Source of the DNA: a bacterium
GTDB taxonomy: Bacteria; Zhuqueibacterota; Zhuqueibacteria; Residuimicrobiales; Residuimicrobiaceae
Length of the DNA: 21,073 nt
Assembly: GCA_012523655.1 (NCBI GenBank)
Contig: JAAYTV010000232.1
Coordinates: 1 to 21,073 of the forward strand
Direction: 5' to 3'
Shown in pieces: positions 13,925-21,073 of this stretch (position 1 is the stretch's first letter; each line of letters starts with the position of its first letter). Under the pieces are notes generated by a model, which was not told the DNA's origin, ran no database searches, and saw only the letters and a program-made list of their open reading frames with translations. The translations under genes and the position numbers were made by a program.

Positions 13925-16399
13925 TTAAAGTCGCAAGTCATGACGACCGGCCAGAAACAGCCGGGCGTGTGCGGTCCGGCGGTCCGGATCCCAGTGAAGG
14001 GGCAGTCGCGTCTGATCCAACCACAGTTCCGGACGCTGCGGCGAGTAAAACAGCACGTCGACAGCGCCGAGGCCGTGTACCGTCCATATAAAGCCTGATT
14101 CATCCCCCATGACTTGAATCAGGGAGGCGCCCGCCAGATCCAGCAGGACCGGTCCGGCCGCAGGCTCATCGCCGTACTCGATGTCAAGCTGATGATCTGC
14201 GGAGGTATAAAAAGAGTCGGGTATTTTCCAGCTCGCCGGGATGGTGACGCCGTCCACTCGAATGAATTTAATTTCATTTCCTACGCCGCAGCGCCGCACG
14301 GTCCAACGGCCAAAGCGATAGCTCAACCGGGTGAGCAGCGGCGGTTCGCCGGCAAAACTGGGGGCCGCTGTGCAGGTGATGCCGCCCAGATCAAAGCGCA
14401 GGCCGAAGAGGCCGGTCAACAGCGCATTGTACCATCCGGCCGCACAATTCAGATTCCAAGCCGCTCCATGGCGGATCCACCTCTCCTCCGGCGCAGTATG
14501 GAGGGCGAGGAACTCGGGACAATATCCCAGGGCCTGATAGGTCTGTTCCAACAGGCTCTGCCATCGCCGTACGGCATCGCCGTTGCGGGCCAGAGTCCAC
14601 ACCGTGATCGCAGGATAATCCCAGTAGGGATACCATGAAGACATCGCTGGCTCGCTTTGATGATGCCTATCCCAGACGGGAGTCAACGACAGTCCGGTTT
14701 CAGTCAAAAGATGGTCGGCGATGAATCGGCTGCACGCCTCGATTTTTTCTTTCAGCAGATATCTGCCAAACGCGGACTCGAGAAAAAGCAGAGAGAACAG
14801 CGGATAGCTGTCCACTCGTTCGCCGGAGGCCGGCACAACGGAATCGTGGATAAATCCATTTTCCTCATCCCAAAACATCGGCAGAAAATGGGATTCCACT
14901 TTTTCCGCCATAGCATAGGCGCATCGGGCGGTGGCCTCGTCCTGCAGCATCTGAGCCATCTTTTCCATGTTGCGACACAGCGCATACCAGGCCGCGTTGT
15001 CAATGGCCACAAAGCTGGTCTCACGACGCCCCATCTTTTGCGGAAGATCCGGATACATGCCGAAGCCCGGAACCAGGCCGTTTTCGTGCGCTGCAGCGGC
15101 CAGCGCATTGAACGAACGCCGCACCGTCGCATAATTGGTGCGAAGGATCTGATCATCGCACGTTTCGGCGTAGAGCATGAGGACCAATTCGGAGAAGAGA
15201 AAGTCGAAACCGCCGAAACCGCGGCTGTCCATGGGCTGCAGGGAACGGGTCCAGCGCCCCGGCAGGACGCCGTCCTGATCGCGATGCACGCGAAGGAACT
15301 CGACCACTCTTCGTAGATGGGCGATATCCCCCCAATGCCGTTGGGCCAAAGCAGTGACCATGTTGTCCCAAGCCCAGATCCAATAGTAGGTGCCGGGGCA
15401 GGCCCGCGTCATCCCATAATCCTGCACTCTTGCCGATTCGACCATCTGTGGAACATTGGAAAAAAATCGGCTCACCGCGTCATGGCCCGGCCAGACCAGG
15501 GAGGGCGATTCCGTCTGTAGCTGTGCATATCTCCGCTGTTGTTGATCGAATGGTGAAAGCTCTTCCTTCCGCGCTTGCCCAGCGAGAGGAGCGGACGAAT
15601 AAAAACAAACGCAAAAATTAGAAGAGGTCCAGCCGCCCGGCTGTTGAGTAAAGGGCGCAGAAGCAAATACATAGCGATCGGCGGCACAGGCCGACACACT
15701 GAAACCATCCCCGCCCAGGTCGATCCAGGTTCCGGCATCGTACAGTTTGAACGCAGTCTGTTTATATTCGTCGCGCACGTCCTCCCAGCGCGCTGTGCCT
15801 GAAACACAGTGGCGCCGGTAGATGATGCGACGCCACTCCTCGGGAATGAGAAAGTCACCCTGATAGTCGCCGGTTCTTTGCAACCATTCGGTGAGCTTGA
15901 TTTGGTCCCTGGCGTATAGCCGCAGGCGATCAGCACCGATCAACTCGGGTTCGGCCCAGGTTCGCCGGCCGTGCACTGCAGTGCTCTGGGAGAGACGATT
16001 CCAGGTCACTGTAAATCGAAACGGCGGAGGTGTACGCTTTTCATTTGCAGAGCGGCTCAGACAACGGACCCACAGACACGAACCGAGCACAACCAGTTCC
16101 AGATCGGCGCGCCAGTCCGCTAAAGTCAGAGACGAACGTACTCCAGCCGGAGACACTTCAAGCTGTTGCAGGGCAAAGGGCACAATGATCGCTTCCGAGC
16201 CGGATAGCGGTTGCAGAGAAAAACTCAAAACGCCCTCGGAATGCTGCAGCAGTTTGGCATTGCGGCTCACCGGTTGTACTCCGTGAAAATCGATCTGGCT
16301 GACAGCGTTGCATGCATTTGCAATCTGTGCAGAGATGCGGTCGTCCGAAATCCACAAGGACTGATCAGCAAGCTCTAGCAGTGATAGGCGTGGGGTCAT
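13925..16399 (-). CDS. Six-hairpin glycosidase (GH63/amylo-glucosidase-like)
   Basis: 824 residues. The first 280 look like a beta-sandwich. From about 300 to 670 an alpha/alpha toroid is evident: YYWIWAWDNMVTAL (338-351) carries the WAWD signature, and DQDGVLPGRW (374-383), YPYWDYPAITVWTLARNGD (590-608) and WNLNCAAGWYNALLTGLFGL (648-667) follow. This pattern belongs to the clan of GH63, GH37 and amylo-alpha-1,6-glucosidase-like enzymes, which hydrolyse alpha- or related exo-linkages by inversion. About 150 further residues form a beta-rich tail. No signal peptide is seen, so it should act in the cytoplasm. It overlaps the previous gene's stop by four bases (ATGA). The substrate is unknown, and the exact GH family cannot be fixed by eye. 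Confidence 0.78.
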   Translation of the reverse strand: MTPRLSLLELADQSLWISDDRISAQIANACNAVSQIDFHGVQPVSRNAKLLQHSEGVLSFSLQPLSGSEAIIVPFALQQLEVSPAGVRSSLTLADWRADLELVVLGSCLWVRCLSRSANEKRTPPPFRFTVTWNRLSQSTAVHGRRTWAEPELIGADRLRLYARDQIKLTEWLQRTGDYQGDFLIPEEWRRIIYRRHCVSGTARWEDVRDEYKQTAFKLYDAGTWIDLGGDGFSVSACAADRYVFASAPFTQQPGGWTSSNFCVCFYSSAPLAGQARKEELSPFDQQQRRYAQLQTESPSLVWPGHDAVSRFFSNVPQMVESARVQDYGMTRACPGTYYWIWAWDNMVTALAQRHWGDIAHLRRVVEFLRVHRDQDGVLPGRWTRSLQPMDSRGFGGFDFLFSELVLMLYAETCDDQILRTNYATVRRSFNALAAAAHENGLVPGFGMYPDLPQKMGRRETSFVAIDNAAWYALCRNMEKMAQMLQDEATARCAYAMAEKVESHFLPMFWDEENGFIHDSVVPASGERVDSYPLFSLLFLESAFGRYLLKEKIEACSRFIADHLLTETGLSLTPVWDRHHQSEPAMSSWYPYWDYPAITVWTLARNGDAVRRWQSLLEQTYQALGYCPEFLALHTAPEERWIRHGAAWNLNCAAGWYNALLTGLFGLRFDLGGITCTAAPSFAGEPPLLTRLSYRFGRWTVRRCGVGNEIKFIRVDGVTIPASWKIPDSFYTSADHQLDIEYGDEPAAGPVLLDLAGASLIQVMGDESGFIWTVHGLGAVDVLFYSPQRPELWLDQTRLPLHWDPDRRTAHARLFLAGRHDLRL

Positions 16400-18282
16400 T
16401 GGGTATGCGTTGGTTTGAGATAAAGGGCGGACGGGAAATAATCCGCTCCCGCCGCCCGGTCGGCCCGGATATCAAAATGAAAGAGCGGTTCCTCCTCCCC
16501 GTTCCATCGCTGCGCCAGGATCTGTTCGTTGAACGGATTGAGCTGAAAATCCATCGTGTCGGCCCCGACGGTGAAGCGGATCGAACGCCGGCCGCTTTCC
16601 ACCTCCTGCTCTTCCAGATGAGCCGAATCGATGTACTGTAAAAAATCGCGTGTATGGGCGAAACGGCTGCGCGTCTCCACCACGCAGGCGAACCCATTGT
16701 GGATCAGGCTCATTCGCTCGCGTTCGAAAGAAACCGCAGGGCCTTGATAATTATACAGCGAAAGAATGAGATGATCCGCGTCCTGCCGGATTCGCGTCAG
16801 TCCGCTGAATCCAACCGGCATGCTGGCTGATAACGGCAACAGGGCCAGATAGATATTGAAATCTGCGATCACAATTTTCTCAACCCGCCGGCCATCATAA
16901 GGAAAACGGTTCACCGGCAGGCCGTCAAGGAAGAATTCATCGAATGGCGCCTGGAAGGTAAAGATCAGATCCAGCCGCAGGGCGGAAAAATTTTTATGAC
17001 CAGCCCGTTTAGCCGCATAACAGACCACCGCTGTGTTTTCATGCTGGCAGGTGAAACAGCGGCCCTCTTCATACAAATAGTCCCGTGCAACCGTCGCCCC
17101 GATAACATGGCACAGGTTATCCCGACCCACCGTGGATTCGTTAAAGACCATACGGGTATAGAGACTGCGAAAGTCAGCGAGCCTTTTGACCTCCGCCGCC
17201 CTGCGCCAGCGCAGCGTAAAGCCGTCGCTCTGGCCGGCGTTGACATAGGGCCGGCTGGCGGTCGCCAGGCAATATTCCGCGGTCAGATAGGTGGTCAGGT
17301 CGCTCCATCCGCCGGGATAGATCTCATCGTCGAAACAGGCAACCATGCCCTGATCCAGCGGCCGCACGCCGTTCTCATGATAGGCTTCACAATACGTGGT
17401 TATGCGAAATTGATAGGGCCATGGCTTATGAAAAAACAGGGCCTGCGCCTGTTGTGGAACATGAAACTGCAGAATGGCCGGCAACGCATTCTGGATTAAG
17501 GCGGAAGGATGGTTGAATTGCCTGGCCAGCCGGGGCTCGAAAAAAAGAGTACGATTGAGCGCGCAGGCCGCTGTGCAATGCAGGGCGGAATAGCCGCCGT
17601 AGGAATCCTCCGCATAAGCGCGTGAAAAGGGGCCTGCCCATTGTTGCGAAGGCTCATGCCAGTGCATGCCCAGGTTGATCCACAGGCCCTGCTCCAGGGC
17701 CTGTGCCAGTTCCCGAGCTTCTGCATCCTGCGCCCGCTCTGCGGCCAGCGCCAAGAACCAAAGCGTCAGCGCCGTATAGGTCGGGCTGTTGTACTCCGCC
17801 ATCTCGGCCTGCTGATGACGTTGATGCCGGCGGCTGGTGATGAGCCGGTGAAACGCCTGCAGATTTTGTTTGCCCATGGCGGTGTAGACCGGCTGCCGCA
17901 GCAGCTCGCCGCTGCAGATCAGATTAACAAACGCGGCTACGGGATGATTGACATTGCCATCGGTGTAGCGCACCGCGGCGGAAATAAGCAGATTGGCATG
18001 CAAATTTTTCAGGATGTTTTCCACCGCGGATTTATTCAGCACCCGATGGAAGCGGTGATAAATGGCCAGCAATGTGCAGGGTGAATGGGTTCCATCCTCC
18101 ACCGTCAAACCGGAGAGGATTGTGTTGGCCAATCGCAAATCCGATGAGGAGCCACTTTCCAGCAGCGTGATCGCATACCAAGCGGTCTCTCTGGGAATCA
18201 GACAGAGCTGAGTCTGCGGATTATAATGGCGTTCCGCTTCCTGACGGGACAAAAGCAACAAACGACGTCGAATGTCGATCAC
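16396..18282 (-). CDS. Unclassified toroid-type polysaccharide-active protein
   Basis: 628 residues from a GTG at 18282-18280, chosen for AAGGA (18295-18291) eight bases upstream; the longer reading from a TTG at 18330 has no such site. The first half is helical, with AEYNSPTYTALTLWFLALA (162-180) and GMHWHEPSQQWAGPFSRAY (205-223), like an alpha/alpha-barrel with several His, Tyr and Trp residues. The second half is beta-rich. This two-part build recalls lyases and heparinase-like enzymes, but I recognise no named family. There is no signal peptide. It sits between the heparinase-type lyase and the glycosidase, coupled to the latter by a four-base overlap, so it probably processes the same substrate. 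Confidence 0.7.
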   Translation of the reverse strand: MIDIRRRLLLLSRQEAERHYNPQTQLCLIPRETAWYAITLLESGSSSDLRLANTILSGLTVEDGTHSPCTLLAIYHRFHRVLNKSAVENILKNLHANLLISAAVRYTDGNVNHPVAAFVNLICSGELLRQPVYTAMGKQNLQAFHRLITSRRHQRHQQAEMAEYNSPTYTALTLWFLALAAERAQDAEARELAQALEQGLWINLGMHWHEPSQQWAGPFSRAYAEDSYGGYSALHCTAACALNRTLFFEPRLARQFNHPSALIQNALPAILQFHVPQQAQALFFHKPWPYQFRITTYCEAYHENGVRPLDQGMVACFDDEIYPGGWSDLTTYLTAEYCLATASRPYVNAGQSDGFTLRWRRAAEVKRLADFRSLYTRMVFNESTVGRDNLCHVIGATVARDYLYEEGRCFTCQHENTAVVCYAAKRAGHKNFSALRLDLIFTFQAPFDEFFLDGLPVNRFPYDGRRVEKIVIADFNIYLALLPLSASMPVGFSGLTRIRQDADHLILSLYNYQGPAVSFERERMSLIHNGFACVVETRSRFAHTRDFLQYIDSAHLEEQEVESGRRSIRFTVGADTMDFQLNPFNEQILAQRWNGEEEPLFHFDIRADRAAGADYFPSALYLKPTHTQ

Positions 18283-18341
18283 AGCAAGAATCCTTGATTG
18301 GTTCGTGAAAATCAGGAACAGAACCTGCAATCACATTTTCT

Positions 18342-18380
18342 GTGGCGCAAACTGAAACGCAATCCGGTGGATTGCGCCAC
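18342..18380. repeat. Intra-operon inverted repeat with alternative hairpins
   Basis: In the 114-base gap between the two lyase-region genes, GTGGCGCAA (18342-18350) is matched exactly by TTGCGCCAC (18372-18380). Inside, CGCAATCC (18358-18365) pairs with GGATTGCG (18369-18376) around a three-base loop. The two stems share bases and exclude each other. No T-tract follows on the minus strand, so it is not a clear terminator. It may mark an RNA processing or stability element. This is the only sizeable gap inside the operon. Confidence 0.55.
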
Positions 18381-18396
18381 GAAATCATTCAGAAAA

Positions 18397-20751
18397 TTAG
18401 AACCATAGCGTTTTTTCCCTGCCGTCCAGGTTAAAAACGAAGCGCCACCCGTTATCTTTTTTCTGCAGATCCTTTTTCACCAAGCGATCGCCGAGATCCA
18501 ACAACACACAGAATTCCAGGCTGCGCGCTCGCTGATAAAACTGAATAAAATAATCCCGCTCGCCGCTATGGGGATAGGCGGGCACAAACTCGCTGGATCC
18601 GGAGCGCCAGGAGACCGTTGCTGGCGAAAAACAGCATACCCGCAAGCGCTCACGACCATCGGTCAGCAGCAGCGTCAACGCAGGTGTATCTGTCATCAGC
18701 TGAGGAACTGCGAAAGTATGCAGATTCCATTGCACCTCGCGTTCTGTTTCCAACTCGATACGGTCGTGCACAAGAAACACATCCTCATGGGGAGAAAAAA
18801 TCCGCCGGTTTAATGAGCGAACGCCGAGAAAATCCAGATAAGCCGGCGCCAGTTCTGCTTCCATCAGCAGCGAGGTCTGCTCAACCGAGGTTTGAATCCA
18901 GCGGCTGAATCGATCCGCAGGAATGAATTCCGGCGCCCAGGGCAGGCTGTCGCCGATCTGGCCGCGACCGTCAAAGGTCACCGTATTGTGCAGTGCCGTA
19001 TCGCGCCGGTACACAGGTCCCGGCCCGCAGACTAAAAAAGAACGGTTGCGGCAGATTAAAAAAGCGCCGTTGCACGGATCGCTGTGGCCATAACCTCCCC
19101 ATTCGCCGTGCGCATAGCGTTCCTGGCCCAGGGGTGCGCCGCTGCGGCAGGTGCTCAGAGTCTCATTCTCCGCGTTCCGCCTGCGCAGAAAAACCTGCCC
19201 GCCATCTGGAAAAAAGTCGATGGGCTTTTGTCGTTCAGCCGCTTTCACCTTCGGATCAAAAAACAGGAACTCCCACACCCGCCGGCGGGCGGGCGCATTA
19301 CGAAAATCAACGCCGGCGGTCTCCCCCTCAGCCAGGCGCTGGGCCAACGCTTGTGCCGCTGTTGAACCGGTGCGACGGGCGATCAAATAGTGGATCCAGG
19401 CGTCGCCGGCGACGCGATATTGCGGATCTCCAAAAGTGATGCCCAACCGGCCGTCCGGACTAAGGGACGCATGACGGAAATCAGAAGCCCTCCGCCAGTA
19501 GGGCGTTGTCTGCCAAAAGTCAACCGCACATCCCTGGTTCAGTAATTCCAGATAACGCATCATGAACGCATGTTCATAGATCCATAGGTTGATGCCGTGA
19601 GCGTAGAAACCGTCCTTCGGCAGCTGCTCCACTACGATCTTGAACGCGCCGGCCAGATAGGCGGCCCACTCTTGAGCACGGGGATGCTCGCGCCAGAACA
19701 GCAGCGAAAAAGCCAGCAATCCATGACCGCAGCCGAGAAAATGGGCCTGGCTGTAATCCGCCCGCTCGTAGCCGAGATGAAGCCAAACCTTCTGCACCAG
19801 CCGAAAAAGCTCTTTCTTCATCCGCTCGATCTCCGCCGCCGACAGCCAGGGATAAATCCAGTCATAGCCGAGGCACAGAGTGAACAGACATTCACCGGCC
19901 TGGGTGTCGATCGACATCGGTTCATAGTCCTCCGCTGCAGCAAGGCGTAAAAACGCCGCAAAGGCATTGACTGCTTCGGCTGTGCTCTGCGGATCCGGTT
20001 GCATCAGCGCGGAAAACGCGGACAAAATCACTCGGTCCATTTCGTGCAGGGCTTCCGGCTGATGCGGCAATTTGGACTGAGCGGTGACGCTGAATGCCAA
20101 GGTCTTGTTGTTTAAAAGCGCTTTGATCTCAGCCCAGATCGCCGCCTGGCTGCCCTCTGAACGGCGTCGTAGATCAGGCAAGTCTGCCTCAGAGAACAGC
20201 AAACGCGGATGCACGGTTGTCAGTTCTGGACGCAGCTCCACCGGCATGGCCGCAGCATATCGTTTGGCTGAAGGATACAGCGACAGCGAAACAGGGCGCA
20301 GCCGCTCGTCCTCCCATTCAAGAGTAAACTCCTCCCCGCGTTGATCGACCTCGATGAGGAAAAACACCCGGCAGCGGTTGGTTTCAAATTCATCGCCCCA
20401 AAAATTGTAGCGTCCGGCATAAACGCACGAGCTGGTCTGCATTCTGACTGCAGGCATTTCCGGTATGCCTCGCCATCCTGGCCACGGCCCCACCGGAATC
20501 CCGGGCGGTTCCAGCGCAAAAGACATATCGCTGAAGCATCGAAGATTGGTCGATGAGGCGGGCCTTTCCTTTGCCCTCATATAACAAAGGTGTTTGGCCA
20601 AAGGATAGGCGCTGATATCCACCAGCAGGTGACAGCCATATCGGCCTGGAACCAGATCGGGCAGACGACCGCACACGTCCTTGCGACGAATAATGAGACC
20701 CGACAAATCGATAAATGATGCCTGCGGGTTCGACATAGGGCTACCGGGCAT
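18397..20751 (-). CDS. Heparinase II/III-family polysaccharide lyase
   Basis: 784 residues. A beta-rich N-terminal region (about 10-175) precedes the heparinase-type start TVHPRLLFSEADLPDLRRR (179-197). The alpha/alpha toroid follows, with GYDWIYPWLS (295-304), YSQAHFLGCGHGLLAF (333-348) and GFYAHGINLWIYEHAFMMRY (381-400). The C-terminal beta-sandwich has FPDGGQVFLRRR (514-525), HGEWGGYGHSDPCNGAFLI (548-566) and LHNTVTFDG (587-595), where His and Tyr of the active site are expected. Such enzymes cleave uronate-containing polysaccharides by beta-elimination. No signal peptide is visible, so it likely acts on imported oligosaccharides. The ATG at 20751 overlaps the upstream gene by 11 bases; ATG at 20736 is an alternative. 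Neither has a good ribosome site, so coupling to the gene before is likely. Confidence 0.88.
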   Translation of the reverse strand: MPGSPMSNPQASFIDLSGLIIRRKDVCGRLPDLVPGRYGCHLLVDISAYPLAKHLCYMRAKERPASSTNLRCFSDMSFALEPPGIPVGPWPGWRGIPEMPAVRMQTSSCVYAGRYNFWGDEFETNRCRVFFLIEVDQRGEEFTLEWEDERLRPVSLSLYPSAKRYAAAMPVELRPELTTVHPRLLFSEADLPDLRRRSEGSQAAIWAEIKALLNNKTLAFSVTAQSKLPHQPEALHEMDRVILSAFSALMQPDPQSTAEAVNAFAAFLRLAAAEDYEPMSIDTQAGECLFTLCLGYDWIYPWLSAAEIERMKKELFRLVQKVWLHLGYERADYSQAHFLGCGHGLLAFSLLFWREHPRAQEWAAYLAGAFKIVVEQLPKDGFYAHGINLWIYEHAFMMRYLELLNQGCAVDFWQTTPYWRRASDFRHASLSPDGRLGITFGDPQYRVAGDAWIHYLIARRTGSTAAQALAQRLAEGETAGVDFRNAPARRRVWEFLFFDPKVKAAERQKPIDFFPDGGQVFLRRRNAENETLSTCRSGAPLGQERYAHGEWGGYGHSDPCNGAFLICRNRSFLVCGPGPVYRRDTALHNTVTFDGRGQIGDSLPWAPEFIPADRFSRWIQTSVEQTSLLMEAELAPAYLDFLGVRSLNRRIFSPHEDVFLVHDRIELETEREVQWNLHTFAVPQLMTDTPALTLLLTDGRERLRVCCFSPATVSWRSGSSEFVPAYPHSGERDYFIQFYQRARSLEFCVLLDLGDRLVKKDLQKKDNGWRFVFNLDGREKTLWF

Positions 20752-21073
20752 CTTGTAATTCAGCAGAATAATCTTGAAGCAATGCTTTAATCTTATTTCG
20801 GAACTCAGGCTTTAAAGAGAGATTGGACAACGCCTTCTCCATTTCCAATCCAGCGTATTGATTGATGGCCGGCGTAGCACGGGCCAACTCCTCCAGCGAC
20901 ATCTGGCCGCTGAAAATCCGATCCATCATAGGCCCGAGCTGTTCAAGAATCGCTGTAGAGCTCCAGGAAAAGTAGCGAACAAAGTCGCGGCTGTCGCCGC
21001 CGTCATAGCGTTCCGACAATCGCCAGACCTGGCCGAAATGGGTTCGCGCCAGCTCGGGGTGCTGGGCCTCCCA
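20741..21073 (-). CDS. ABC sugar-binding protein, C-terminal part (cut by window)
   Basis: The frame is open from the window edge to a TAG at 20743-20741, showing the last 110 residues; the start lies outside the window. The sequence includes FVRYFSWSSTAILEQLGPMM, then RIFSGQMSLEELARATPAINQY, the usual end of an extracellular solute-binding protein family 1 (CUT1 sugar binder). A further 20-odd residues follow (to LQDYSAELQDAR). The next genes in the operon encode lyase, glycosidase and two CUT1 permeases, so this is probably the receptor of that transporter. Confidence 0.75.
   Translation of the reverse strand, partial: WEAQHPELARTHFGQVWRLSERYDGGDSRDFVRYFSWSSTAILEQLGPMMDRIFSGQMSLEELARATPAINQYAGLEMEKALSNLSLKPEFRNKIKALLQDYSAELQDAR

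Noticed and set aside
13292..14098. 268-codon plus-strand frame
   Set aside because: Antisense to the MalF-type permease and the glycosidase end; composition is shadow-like (His/Gln/Arg runs).

Overview
The window reads as part of a bacterial chromosome devoted mainly to uptake and breakdown of polysaccharides. The cell is probably diderm: there is an OmpA-type protein with a signal peptide, a short beta-barrel-like N-terminus and thrombospondin type-3 calcium repeats, a pairing common in FCB-related phyla. Two promoters fit a sigma70-like TTGxxx-17-TATAxT pattern, not the TAnnTTTG box of Bacteroidota, and there is no SusC/SusD pair. A lineage such as KSB1 or Calditrichota would fit, but that placement is a low-confidence inference.

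Layout. Positions 73-2364 (minus) encode a secreted DUF6259-like glycosidase-type protein with a good promoter. It is divergent from the OmpA/TSP3 protein (2570-4183, plus), which ends in an intrinsic terminator. A 430-base intergenic region follows, holding a perfect 10-bp inverted repeat and a promoter, and leads into a DUF4153 membrane protein (4615-6426). Next is a translationally coupled pair: a BadF/BadG-type sugar kinase (6582-7571) and a GH4 6-phospho-glycosidase (7568-8854). Facing them is an unidentified multi-pass membrane protein (8901-9632, minus). Positions 9633-10313 hold no intact gene, only relics, including a frameshifted GxxExxY-family fragment.

From 21073 down to about 10314 everything runs on the minus strand as one tightly packed operon. 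In transcription order it encodes the C-terminus of an ABC sugar-binding protein (cut by the window edge), a heparinase II/III-type lyase, an unclassified 628-residue protein, a six-hairpin (GH63/amylo-glucosidase-like) glycosidase, MalF-type and MalG-type permeases, and a final gene whose 5' part is broken by frameshifts and four in-frame stops. Its 3' 456 codons remain open and end in a carbohydrate-binding-like domain.

The three enzyme-like proteins of this operon show no signal peptide. The simplest model is that oligosaccharides, probably uronate-containing, are imported by the ABC transporter and cleaved in the cytoplasm by the lyase and glycosidases. No ABC ATPase is visible. The kinase/GH4 pair suggests a second, PTS-independent route in which a sugar is phosphorylated and then cleaved. 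Apart from the pseudogene remains, no transposase, tRNA, rRNA or CRISPR array was recognised.
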